Origin: Cyathus striatus
Taxonomy: Eukaryota > Basidiomycota > Agaricomycetes > Agaricales > Nidulariaceae
Assembly: GCA_025738555.1 (NCBI GenBank)
Contig: JAOVFP010000001.1
Location: forward strand, 1,674,001 to 1,738,000
Direction of reading: 5' to 3'
DNA length: 64,000 bases
Shown: in pieces, positions 36,614 through 48,140 of the stretch
How the letters are laid out: each line of letters starts with the position of its first letter
How positions within the stretch are numbered: position 1 is the first letter of the stretch
Made by a program: the position numbers and the translations under genes
The notes under the pieces: model-generated
Told to the model about the DNA's origin: nothing
Seen by the model: only the letters and a program-made list of their open reading frames with translations
Database searches by the model: none

Positions 36614-39600
36614 CGAGTGGTGTCAGCCAGCATAATCATTTTTTGCCAGGGTAAAATGATTGGGGCAATCATTTTGCACTGGCAAAAAATGATCACCTTC
36701 ATGATCAAATGTGATCATTTACAATAGAACTAGCTGATTGCTCACACACTCAAATGTGATCATTTACAATAGGACTACCACAGTACTCACACACTCAAAT
36801 ATGATCATTTACCTATTACTAGCAGAATAATCCCATGCTCAAATGTGATCATTTACAATAGGACTAGTAGAATATTCCCACGCTCAAATATGATCATTTA
36901 CCTACTACTAGCAGAATATTCCCACAATCAAAAGTGATCATTTACAATAGGACTAGTAGAATATTCCCACACTCAAATGTGATCATATACAATGATAGTG
37001 GTAGATTATTCCCACATGATTATCACAGTCATGCCTGTTACATCTTTCCTATATGTCACACCCGTCACACTCGTCACAATTTTCACACCTGTCACGCTTT
37101 TCTTATGTGTTACACAACGTCACACTTTCTCATATGTCACACCTGTCACGCATTTCTCATGTGTTACACAATGTCACACTTTTCTCATATGTCACACCTG
37201 TCACACATTTCTCATGTGTCACACAATATCACATATTTTTCATATGTCACACCTGTCATACATTTCTCATACGTTACACCTGTCACACATTTCTCATATG
37301 TCACACATGTCACGCTTTTCTCATGTGTCACACCTGTCACACCTTTACCATATGTCACACATGTCACACATGTCACACCTTTACCATATGTCACACATGT
37401 CACACCTGTTACACTTATCTCATATGTCATATCTGTCATGCTTTTCCCACACATCACACTGTCACACACCTGTCACACCTTTACCATATGTCACACATGT
37501 CACACACTTTTCCTTTATATCACATCACACATGTCACATTATTCCCATATATCTGTCACACCTGTCACGCTTTTCATATATCACTATCACATCTTTCACT
37601 CATGTCACACCTCACATATTATGTCTGTTCACAGCTTTCTTACTCTTATTCTCATATATAATACTCATACTGGATGAAAACTGGCTATATTTGATTATAT
37701 TATGTATCATTTCAGAATTAGTACACCTTGACTTGCTAGTTGTATTCACTCCATGTTCAATCTTCTGATTTACTGAGTCTCACCTTGTACTTGAACATTT
37801 ATCTACTCTACTGTGTGTGCTGAGGGGCTACAATATTGAAAGCTAACAAAAAACAGGGTGTACTAAAAATGTCATTGATGTGGACAAGGTGTATCAGACA
37901 TATATGATCAGTTGAAAGATGTACCAAGTGATTATTAAATATGGACCAATAAAACATAATGTATAAATCTTATATTGAGATGTACCACTGAATACGAAAT
38001 TGGGAGAGGTTGTACCAAAAGTGCTTTACCTGGTATGTGTGTCATATAATTTCATATCTGCTTCAAGTTATACTTCAGGTTTTTTCTCAGCTACTTAGTG
38101 TAGCAGTCTTGTTACATGCCTTTTATTATTCTGATAATATTCTGTTGTTATATCTTCTATACTCTCCAGTAATTACATGTATTGTTCTTTCACTCTATTG
38201 CATTATCACATAATAGTCACCTGCCATACTATTTCATATTTTCTATTTCTCATTTTTTCACATCATCTTTTGTTGGTCATAAACATGAAAAGTGCCTTTC
38301 CAACTAAGCTACCTCTGCTTAAACAATATATATACTCTTTTGCAACCCTGTCTAAACTCTCAATCTTGACAATCCAATATGTTCTCTTTTCACACATTAC
38401 TCATTTCTACTACTCATGTACCACTACAATACATTGTTATAGTATATGAAGACTAAGAAATGGTGCAATAATTATGACCTTTGTAATATATATGCCACAC
38501 AATACATACCAGTACTATTCAATACTCAATCACTACATGACAGCTAGAACTCTGCCATAATGTGAAATGGTATGTTGTGAAAGCGTAGTACATGCAACAC
38601 ATAGAAAAGATCTAATACATATGAGATCAGCATGGCAGGCATGATAAATGGAAAGTGTGTGACCAGTGTGATCTTGTGAAATGAGTGATATATGTGACAA
38701 TAAAACAGAAGATTGAATATGGAGTGAATACAACTAGCAAATCAACAGTATGTTGCACTCTCCCACAGTTATCACTGGACTCTCACTGGACTCTCACCAG
38801 ACTATCGAGAGTTCAGTGAGAGTCTCACTAGAGTCTCACCAGACTATTGAGAGTTCAGTGGAGTCTCACTGAACTCTCACTAAACTATCGAGAATCCAGT
38901 GAGAGTCTCACTACACTATCAGTAGGGCACCTGGACTCTACTTGAACTCCACTGAACTCAGGTGCCTAAGCTGTACCTAGACTCTATTATCACAGTTGTA
39001 ACATGTTTCCCACAGTCATCACACTTGTCACACATGTGTGAAAGTGTGACATATTATCAAAAGTGTGACATGTGTGACCTATTGGAAAATATTGGAAAAA
39101 GCGTGACATGTGTGACATGTTGGAAAAAATGTGACACATCTTGTCACATTTGTCACAATGTAACAGTACACCGAAAGTGTGACAAGTGTGATGACTATGA
39201 TATGTCATACATGTCGCACTTTTCCAACATATCACACTTTTCCCATGCTTGTCACAATTTTTCGAACATTTTCTGACATGTCACACTTTCACACTTCCTA
39301 CAGTCATCAAACTTGTCACACATGTGTGATAGCGTGACATGTGTGACAAGCGTGGGAAAATGTGTGACATGTTTGGAGAAGTGTGGCAAGTGTGATGGTT
39401 ATGATATGTGATACTTTTCCAAATATGTCACAATTTTTCCCACGATTGTCACACATGTCACACTTCTTCCCCAACATTTTCCAATATGTCACGCTTTTTC
39501 CAAACATGTCACACTTTTCCCACGCTTGTCACACATGTCACGCTTTTTCCAACATTTTCCAACATGTCACACTTTCACACATATGTGACAATAGAGTCTA

Positions 39601-40566
39601 GGTACAGCTTAGGCACCACACCTCTTCTAACATTTTCCAACATGTTGAAAAATGTTGAAAAAGTGTGACATGTGACATATTGGACAATATTGGAAAAGTG
39701 TGACAAGTGTGATGTCTATGATATGTCACACATATCACACATGTTGCACTTTTTCCAAAATGTCACGCTTTTCCAAGATGTCACACTTTCACACATGTGT
39801 AACAAGTGTAATGACTGTGGGAAACATGTTATCACTGTGACAATAAAGTCTAGGTACAGCTTGGTGCAGAGAGATCTTATGAAATATTGTGTGGGAGTTT
39901 GTAACAACAGAGTTAAATGTCAGAGACTGTACTGAGAGTCCAGTGACTTATTCTCACTAAATTCTCATTGGACTCTCTGAGATTCATCTCATTATAGTAT
40001 CACTGGACTCTAAGAGATTCTCACCCAAATGAGAATTTGCTGAGATTTTAGTGAGAAGAAATTGTTCATTTTCTCAGTGTAGTCTCACCAAAGTCTCACT
40101 AATCTCTCTCCACACTCTCAGAAATACCACTGGATTCTCACTGGATTCTACTGAGACTGTGGGTCAGTGACATGACCTCCGAATCAAGGTGTACTAATTC
40201 TGAAATGATACATAATATAATCAAATATAGCCAGTTTTCATCCAGTATGAGTACTATATATGAGAATAAGAGTAAGAAAGCTGTGAACAGACATAATATG
40301 TGAGGTGTGACATGAGTGAAAGATGTGATAGTGATATATGAAAAGCGTGACAGGTGTGACAGATATATGGGAATAATGTGACATGTGTGATGTGATATAA
40401 AGGAAAAGTGTGTGACATGTGTGACATATGGTAAAGGTGTGACAGGTGTGTGACAGTGTGATGTGTGGGAAAAGCATGACAGATATGACATATGAGATAA
40501 GTGTAACAGGTGTGACATGTGTGACATATGGTAAAGGTGTGACAGGTGTGACACATGAGAAAAGCG
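36614..40566. mobile_element. Large foldback element D (TGATCA type), right end truncated
   Basis: The left end GGTGTCAGCCAGC matches the tip of element A. A zone of five CAAATGTGATCATTTACAATAGGACTA-like units (36690-36990) is followed by TGTCACAC-rich sequence. The left arm 37320-37768 pairs almost exactly with 40565-40179 continued at 38745-38706; the break in the right arm is element C. The centre (about 37769-38705) is unique. The right arm stops abruptly at 40566 against an hAT fragment, with no outer zone or tip, so this side is deleted. The long Thr/His/Ser-rich frames 36934-37768 and 40138-40578 are array translations. Confidence 0.65.
38746..40178. mobile_element. Mutator-like non-autonomous element C (1.4 kb), nested in element D
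   Basis: The left end CAGTATGTTGCACTCTCCC and the right end, read inward, AGGTCATGTCACTGACCC match the asymmetric ends of elements B and E. The flanks GCAAATCAA (38737-38745) and CCGAATCAA (40179-40187) agree at 7 of 9 positions. The uninterrupted arm of D (37728-37740) shows one copy of this target, confirming an insertion. The subterminal zones (38765-38950, 39930-40150) are repeats of ACTCTCACTGGACTCTCAC and its inverse. The inner part is TGTGACA/TGTCACA arrays with a 90-bp inverted repeat (38963-39055, 39775-39865). Confidence 0.75.
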
Positions 40567-41160
40567 GAATATCTCCATTCTCTACCTATACAATAACAAG
40601 CCCAAGAAATGATACAGTGATTGGGGCAGTCCAGCCATCAAGAGCAATATGAAATGTAGAATTGAGAAGCTGGTATTTAAATTATATGTTAGATCTCAGT
40701 AAATAAATGATAAATAATAATCACCTGAAAGTACTGCTGAATGTGAAGTGATATTGCTTTGAAAAGATGAATAGTGTCTCTTTGGATGGTGTTACAAGAT
40801 GGTAGCTTGGTTCCTAGGCATAGCATTTGAACCTGCATCTGATAAAATTTGTCATTGACCATATTAAAAGGCCACATACTATCTGCACACTGAAGAACCA
40901 GAAGAGTTCAGTGGTTTATTGGAGAGTATGGAATGGTGGGGACTGATGATAGTGTAGATGCATCTGTCTCATCTTCCTCATATTTTTCACAACTCTCCAT
41001 ACCAGTCTTTAAATTCTTTGTACCATGATTGGTATCCATATGCCCTTGACATTGAAGATTATGCAATTTAGAACCAGGTCATGTTTTGCATGTGGGGATA
41101 AAGAAAGTCTTGCAGTGTCCATTGGCAAGCTGACACTCCAATGATATGCTATAGTGCTTT
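40567..41160 (-). pseudogene. Decayed hAT transposase fragment (N-terminal half)
   Basis: The minus strand opens with a BED-finger-like segment (CQLANGHCKTFF ... GSKLHNLQCQGHMD, about 41020-41140), then an Asp/Glu/Ser-rich linker and MWPFNMVNDKFYQMQVQ at about 40840-40880. A plausible intron (GTGATTATT...AATACCAG, about 40730-40678) follows, then LLNSTFHIALDGWTAPITVS, the segment holding the first catalytic Asp of hAT enzymes. It stops at 40567 against foldback element D. TGA stops in the linker and before the Lys-Leu-His motif and a TAG near 40575 show decay. The rest of the enzyme is absent. Confidence 0.65.
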
Positions 41161-41795
41161 GATATGCCTGGTACATGTACACTACCTATAGAAGCCAATT
41201 TTAGCTTTTCTATCGTGTAATTAGTACTCACCAAACGGTAACAAACATGGGTTTGTTACAGAATTGGAGTGAGACCTGAGCTGCTAGTTAAAAGTACTAA
41301 ACAGTACACTTACCAAGGGTGTGAATATTGCCAAGCCTAAGGTAGTACTATGAGCAGAGGAGACAGCTAGAGCATTGGCACTAAACTTAGTGACTAAGTG
41401 GATAACAGCCAAGCACGTCAGTATTGACAACACATGAAGGTCACATGATGTAAAGATCCCAACCTCAAGGGGACAAAGCAACAATCAGGTGCCTTGACAG
41501 GCATCTCAGTAAAACCCGAAGTCCCAAACCAGTGAGCCAACTTCCCTCGGTTTTACCAGTAAAGCAATAGGCAGTTAATTAAAGTGATGAACCCTGAGCC
41601 CTGACTACCACGCTGCACTATTCTTAGCACACTCATGCATAGCCAATCCCACAATGCCTGAAGCACATGCCCTGCACCGTTAAACCCCATAGCACAACCT
41701 CCTATGATTAGTATGCTCTGTGAGTGTATGGCTTTGCCTCTCAGTGACATCTCCATTTCCTAATCTGTACACCAATTGCACCTATACAATACCTA
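41161..41795. other. No recognised gene
   Basis: The small minus frames 41284-41484 and 41553-41756 have no motif. An inverted repeat CAGTAAAACCCGAAGT / ACTTCCCTCGGTTTTACCAG (about 41510-41561) could form a hairpin; it does not fold as a tRNA. Confidence 0.35.
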
Positions 41796-41797
41796 TA

Positions 41798-44700
41798 CTA
41801 TCATGTAACAAGAGTTTGATAACTTTTCGGTATTTCGCCAATTCCTCCTTAACCGCTCAACTTTAGAGCTTCTTCTTTTGAAATTACATTGCAAAACATC
41901 TCACCTTCACAAATATGAACTTAGATATCTGAAAATTTATTTTGTTGTCGCAGCGGAGCACTTCCGGAGGGTGTCCCTAGAGTTTGATAGCTTTTGTCAC
42001 GCATTGTCACAGTAAGATTTGAGACTCAGAACACCGGCAAATTGGCAGGCACTCACTGAGCGCCAACGTCAACGACTCAACAGCTTGAGTCTTGAGCTTG
42101 AAGCGGGTTAAGAGCTCAACCGAAACATGTTCCCAACGCCGTTTTGCATTGAAACTACGACTACGTTGCTATAACTAACGGGGAGGTGGTGGATATGGTG
42201 GGTATGGAGGGTATGTAGGTGGGTATGTATGTGGGTATGTAGGTGGGTATGTAGGTGGGTATGTAGGTGGGTAATTGCTCGACACTGGTGTGCCATCACA
42301 CTGGGAAGTGGTAACAAAATCATGTGGCACTGAGGAAGCTTGAGAAGGAAATTGACCGAGGGACAGTGTAGGAATGCCAGGAGTAGACAAAAAATGCGAA
42401 ATTGAAGCATGAGGTGAGGCAGGATAGTATGAAGCATGTGTAGAAGCAGAACGAGAAGGTCTGGCGAGTGGTTGAGCAGGGATTTGCGGTTGCGGTTGCG
42501 ATGAGTAGCGATCAAGGATAGGCATAGGACAGGGATAGGGTGCTGCTAAGGCACGACGACCTCGACGTGCATTGAATAGGCCAGAAAAGCGACGGCTTTT
42601 CTTCTGTTCCGGATGTGACTCGAAGTAATCGTTAATGCGTGCTTGTATCTCTGCTTTCGACCCATTGGCAGGAAGTCGGAGAGCAAGTGCAATATCTTCG
42701 AGCTCGCTTTTCTTCTTTGAGCTGAGCGATCCTGTGAATATGTGGTCTTCGCGCATCTGTTGACGACGCACTGTGTCTTCTGCTTGTCTCGCTGCTTTCC
42801 TCGCTTGTGTCTCGTCCTTCTTCTTCTGCTTCTCTTTTTCTTCTGCTCGTTGTGCGTCACGCTTCATCTGGCTTTCTTCACTTGTCAAGAGCTCAGCGCC
42901 AGCACGAACCCCAGCCCGCTTCTTCTTGTTTGCTTTCGCGTTACACTGGTTCTTCCACATGTCGCATTCTTGAGCCATAAAGATGGCATGTTCTTGCGCC
43001 TGGTTACGTTGGGAGCGGAGTTCCCTGATGGTGGCTTGTAAGCGTTCAATGTGAAGTCGGCATTCTCGTTTCAAGCAATGAGGTCGAGACGATGGATCAA
43101 GGAGATTGTCGAGGCATGGGTCGGAGTCTCTCTTCCGGTGCGTCTTCAACACTTGTAAGCGCCTATTGTCTACGAGAGCAGGTGCTCCCAGAGGAGTTGG
43201 GGTCGATGCCAATGGAGCTGGGGATGAAGAACTTTGTGTGGGAGGCCAGCACCAGGAATCACCAGACTGGAGTGTCGGCATGAATGATGGAAGTTGTGTG
43301 TGCGTGATCAGTGCTGAATCCCGAATCGGATTCTGATTGAGCTGATTGGCTGAATGATCAGCCTCACCTGCCACACGTTGGTCAAACCACATCTCAAAAT
43401 CTTCTTCCTCCCCATCATTGTCAACTTCCGCATCAACATCACTGTCATCTTCTTCATTCCCCTCCTCTCCTTCTCCTTCTCCCTCTCCCTCTCCGTCTTC
43501 CTCTTCATCTCCCTCCTCCTCTCCCCCCTCTTCGCCTTCCTCGTCCCCTGAATCAATACCATACTGCTCAGCAAATTCCTCAAACAATAGGTCGTCTTCA
43601 TCAAGTGCATCCTCTGGGATATCAAAGTCTGATGGAAGCTCATTGGGATATGACTCTGGAGCAACTGAGCGTATTGATGTATTGATGCTTGGGGCGAAAT
43701 CAACGGCCGTGAATATCCCTGGATTGAGGGGGCGTATACCGCAGTTCTTCCAAGCCTTCAGTATTGTTTCTGGCTTAAAGGCGAGTTCTCTTGCTTCCAT
43801 GTATTCTCGTACAACATGGCGTCTTTCGATTCCACAGCCGTATCGTACAAAGTAATCTTCGCATCGCTGAACCCATCGTGTTTGCAGGGGACCAAACACA
43901 CCCACGTCAAGTGGCTGAAGCTTGTGCGTCGCATGTGGAGGTAAACACATCAACTCAATATTATTTTCAAGTGCAAGATCTATCATCTCGTCGGTGAGAT
44001 GAGATCCATGACCATCGAAGATCAGCAAAATCGGTTTTCCTGAAGTATTCCGTGCTTTTGCCTGGGGAATGAAGCACTTTTTAAACCATTGAGTACAGAG
44101 CATATCGCTGGTCCAGCCATTGGGAGACGTCGCAAGACTACATCGTAAACGTAATTCAGTTTCTTTCATGTGCTCTGTGATTGATAAACGCACCAGATAC
44201 CATCATCAACCTCCATATTCTCCTCATCCAGTGATTGCCCTGCGAACACAAATCCTGGCTTGATTGAGCTCCCATCCGCGCAGCAACTCTCAATAACAGT
44301 TACGAGTTCAAGACTACTACTCTGAAGGGTGTAGTTGGACTTCTCATCACGCGCGAAGAAGTACTTGAACCCTGTTCCCTTTCTTCCTCCTCCGAGTTGA
44401 ATGCCTTTCTCATCCATATTGTAGATGTTCTCCCAAGGAATTTCCTTCTCCTCTATAACCTTCCGCAACTGTGTAAAGAAATCGTTTACGACCTTGAAGT
44501 TGAACCCCTGTGCACGTTTAGGATCGAGGCCACGCGCCTTTCGCGCTTTTAACTCTGGGTGACGATGCAAGAACCTCCACACCCACATCCGAGCTGGGTA
44601 CTTCCCGCAGAGCTGGAATACTTTAGGCCTCATTGTTCTCCGGCATACAGGTCTCCCAATAGCCCCTAGAAACTTTATCCAATCCACCATAACCTCCTCC

Positions 44701-45437
44701 TGCTCTGGCGTCAAGAGACGCTGTGGCCTGTGTGCATCTTTCGCAGGCTGGTGTGTTCCTAGGTAACGATTTCGGAGGGTACCCCATGGTATTCCATATA
44801 GTTTGGATGCTTTGTAAAGGGTGATTTCTTTGTTATGGACGCGTTTGCAGGCCTCTTGAATAGCTGCTTTCACTTGTGGGTCATAGAAGATGAGCTTCCC
44901 GGAAGGCGTTCTGGGTAGATTGGGAACGGTCATTGCAAGGTGTGATTTACAAGGTCGCTAGTCTGTCGCCTTGCTCCCTAGCGTCACCAGCTAATTTTTA
45001 AGCGCCACCGTACATAATCGGGTTTCAAGCGGAGATCTATTTCTCCTTTCCCTGTCACGCTCAGAATGCATAGAAACTCATATTCATGCTCTATTGCTGC
45101 ACAGGCTCAGTTGTTTGCTATGAAAGTTTGCAATATGGTACAGCTACATGTATGCTATGCACTTATCAAATTTCGTAAGGATATGTCAACAAGATCGGAA
45201 TAGATCTCGCATTTGATCTTGCATATTCGACCGATTTTGAGAGAGTTCTACAGTAATTCCACATTTTAAAACCAAATATACATCTAATCGACATATAAGC
45301 TGGGACATACATTGGTAGCGATGCATTGCATTGGCATGCAAAGTTTCGTAGTAATAGCGTAAATGAGGGAAGAGATAATACAGATTTACAAAGTTATCAA
45401 ACTCTCGATACATTATCAAACTCTTGTTACATGATAG
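41798..45437 (-). mobile_element. Complete pogo/Tigger DNA transposon (3.64 kb)
   Basis: A perfect 25-bp inverted repeat (41798-41822 and 45413-45437, tip CTATCATGTAACAAG) is flanked by TA on both sides (41796-41797, 45438-45439), the target site of the Tc1/mariner-pogo superfamily. The word AGAGTTTGATA is repeated inside each end (41981, and inverted at about 45395), probably extra transposase-binding sites. The single gene fills most of the interior. CpGs are retained and the gene is open, so this is the youngest-looking autonomous element in the window. Confidence 0.93.
42175..44933 (-). CDS. pogo/Tigger-family transposase with SAP domain, 900 aa, one intron
   Basis: Two exons, 44933-44194 and 44137-42175, join across a 56-bp intron (GTGCGT...GATGTAG) to give 900 codons without a stop. 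Residues 1-60 hold a psq/CENP-B-type helix-turn-helix (YKASKLYGIPWGTLRNRYLG) and about 75-130 a second DNA-binding half. The DDE_1 catalytic Asp residues are D174 (NMDEKG), D288 (IFDGHGSH) and D324 (KLQPLDVGVF), a DD35D spacing. A long acidic Glu/Asp tract (about 410-490) follows, then a basic coiled-coil-like region, a SAP-like DNA-binding motif (about 720-757, LSSKKKSELEDIALALRL) and a Pro/Tyr-rich tail of YPPT repeats. Expected role: cut-and-paste transposition into TA sites. The SAP motif is an inference from pattern. Confidence 0.92.
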
Positions 45438-45439
45438 TA

Positions 45440-46450
45440 CAGTACCAGCAGCCACAATATTCTCAGTAGTATATAAGTAGATGATTTTCCATGTATTCAG
45501 GAAGCTATCCCCCCAAGAGCTTCTGTTATAAAGTAACTTGACATAGTGTAGAGAATAACAGTGATATTTTGAGACCTAACTCAGTGTGATTTAAAGTGAA
45601 TCTAGTAAAGCAACCATGCCATTCTCATAGAGAAACTCCATAACATTACCTTACATAGCCAGTGATGTTATACTAAGTTATATTTAGTTTATTACTTTGT
45701 TCCCATGCATCCCCCCTTCCTCCTCCCCTTGCCTGGAAGCACCCCTAAACCAGGTCTTCTGTGAAATTCCCTCCACCTTGCCACCCTGTTATGTTGTTTA
45801 AGGAGTAAGTAGTGGTAAATACATATTCTAGCTACTATCACCCCATTCTAAACATCTCTAACCTCTTAGCTTATAGGCTGGTGATGTGTATCTAGAAAAG
45901 GAAGCCTCTGCATTTTATATTAATTCTTGAGCATTCAAAGATTGTTATAAGGTACACACCAATAATTTCATCATCCGGCTTATCCCACACCTCTGCATCT
46001 GTCATATCTCTTACTGAGGCTGCAATGGCATGCTGCTTCTGCTTTACAGGGGATAGCAATACTGGGTGAGAGGATGGAATATATCCAGTTTCAATGTCCT
46101 CATCAGAAACAGTTGGAGTATATGGTGGAGGAATATAAGCTGGTGACAGGTTTTGAGGAGTGACAGGCTGGCTTAGAAGTAGTGTCCCCTGATTGCTTCC
46201 TACAGGCATGAATACTTTGGATCCTCTAGTGGCACCTCTACCATGAGATCCATGCCTAGGTCCTCTTGGTAGCATTATAATGTAATAAAATGGGTTTTTT
46301 GTAATTATAAGTGAAGAGACAGAGCAGTATTCACAAAAATCAAGTGGGAAAGGGGCAGAAAGGGGAAGGAACTAGTCTATTCAGACAGAATTGACATATC
46401 CAGGCAACCCTGAACATGTTCAAGTCAGAGTTAGAATATAGAAGTGCTAA
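45440..46450 (-). other. Spacer with a possible small hypothetical protein (46275-45892)
   Basis: A minus-strand frame from 46275 encodes 127 residues: a Gly/Arg-rich start (LPRGPRHGSHGRGATRG), a Pro-rich middle (PAYIPPPYTPTVSDED) and EVWDKPDDEIIG, where a GTGTGT donor could begin an intron. I do not recognise it. It could be the first exon of a lost transposon gene. The remaining sequence up to the pogo element shows nothing. Confidence 0.25.
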
Positions 46451-46453
46451 ATA

Positions 46454-46584
46454 TAGATGGGTGCCCCAGATGAGCTAAAAATATCTGAATACTCATGGGA
46501 AATTATTAAGATCCATTCGAATTTGGCTAAATTCGGATAATATCCATGGGTGTTCAGATACTGGCTATCTGTGACCAGCCCTAG
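46454..46584. mobile_element. Possible small hAT-type MITE
   Basis: The right side ends ...GACCAGCCCTAG, like an hAT tip, and the left side (TAGATGGGTGCCCCAGAT) matches its reverse complement loosely. The interior is an imperfect palindrome (ATATCTGAATAC ... GTGTTCAGATA). No target duplication seen. Confidence 0.35.
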
Positions 46585-46589
46585 GTGAG

Positions 46590-47464
46590 AGTCAGGTGAG
46601 AGTTAGATGATAAATTTTCACAAAACTCAAACCTCTCTCACTCAGGTCTCAATAGTAATCTGAGACTAGATTGATATCATTTCACTGGACTCTCATTAGA
46701 CTATCAGTGATAGTTGTTTGTTGAATAAGCAAGTTGTCAATACATTATTGGTGATCAATGTAACAAGGGAAAAAGTGTGACATGCTGGAAGATGTTGGAA
46801 GAAGCGTGACATGTTGGAAAAAGTTGGAAAAAGTGTGACATGCTAGAAAATGTTGGAAAAAGCGTGACATGTTGGAAAATGTTGGAAAAAGTGTGACATG
46901 CTAGAAAATGTTGGAAAAGCATGACATGTTGGAAAATATTGGAAAAAGTGTGACAAGTGTGATGGCTATGATACTGTGACAAGTATGACGACTAGTCAGG
47001 TTGTGATAAGAGTGACAAGACATGTCACACTTTTCCAACATTTTCTAATAGTTGAGAGTCAAATGATAGTCAGATGACATTGGAAAAAGTGTGACATGTC
47101 TTGTCACTCTTGTCACAACCTGACTAGTCATCACACTTGTCACACTTTTCCAACATTTTCCAACATGTCACACTTGAGTTTCAACTAACTCTAATGAGAC
47201 TCTCAGTTGACTATTAAGACTCAGTTGAGAGTCAAATGTAGTTGATAGTCAGATGAAAGTCAGCTGAGAGTCAGCTGAGACATGTGTGGGAGTGACACAT
47301 ACAGAATTTTTGGTGAATTTCATGTGAATACATGATGAAGGAGGGGGAGGGAGTGCAAAGTACTGTGTTCTCACTGAAATTCAGCAAAATAATGTTAAAA
47401 AGTTCACCTGAATTTCACATGAAATTTACCCATTCACATGTAAGGGAGGGGAGCATAAAGAGCT
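46590..47464. mobile_element. Cluster of Mutator-like element remnants with TGTGACA array
   Basis: Outer zones rich in GAGAGTCAGNTGAGAGT (46590-46640, 47180-47280) flank an inner array of GTGTGACATGTTGGAAAA units (46760-47170), which inverts at about 47040-47100. Three rightward-facing ends of the B/C/E family are visible: GTGTGGGAGTGACACATACAG (to 47304), GGGAGTGCAAAGTACTG (to 47368) and GGGGAGCATAAAGAGCT (to 47464). I could not pair them with left ends or find target duplications, so several insertions or deletions overlap here. Confidence 0.5.
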
Positions 47465-47469
47465 CAAAC

Positions 47470-48140
47470 TTGGATTTGATATCTGACAAAACTTCCTGAC
47501 TTAGCTTAATAATGTACTATTTTATTGCTTGCCTCTCAGGAATTTTAATTGATTTTATGCAGTGAACATATACAATTAGCTCTCAGAAGTCTAGTTGCTC
47601 AACTTTCTTGAAGGGTTAGTCACAAGCTACAACCTAGTTTGCCTGCAAATATTCAAATCTGTTTTGATCTCTCTAGTTCTTCTAAGTATAAGGCCACCTT
47701 TCCTTAACTCAATGAAAGTTTTCCTGATGTGATTTCAATTTCTTTATCTATAACTCCCTCACTCCCACACCAAGCTTTAAGAATGTTGTAAAAATCATAC
47801 ATAGTGAGTGATGCTGACTTCAGATTTCTGGTTAATTCTAAACAGTAAGCAAGTACAACATTAGAAGTAGTTATATAGATTAATCAATAGCCATACCATT
47901 TAGACAGAAGTGCATAGCCTTGGTTATTGTTAGAATTCAGTGACCACCATGATAGCATTGATAATGCTTGTCACTGAGTTTCACTATATCACCTTTACTG
48001 TTATATATAACTTGCTTATAATAGTGATAAATTGGGTTCTGGGTGTCCTACTAATGCAATAAGTAAGAGCTAATACAATGTGATATAGGTGCTATATAAC
48101 ATTATGAATATGGCTAATATTACAAAAAATCAAGTAGAAA
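47470..48140. other. No recognised gene
   Basis: AT-rich, CpG-poor spacer. Possibly the body of the transposon whose tail lies at 48140-48505, but nothing is readable. Confidence 0.35.

Noticed and set aside
13093..41160. Classical RIP (CpA-directed) as cause of decay
   Set aside because: RIP would give many TAA/TAG stops from CAA/CAG; nearly all stops are TGA at Arg sites, and CG is the depleted dinucleotide.
42108..43703. Open frames overlapping the pogo transposase in other frames, some with Arg/Lys-rich or Ser-rich runs
   Set aside because: They shadow the acidic and basic low-complexity tracts of the real transposase frame.
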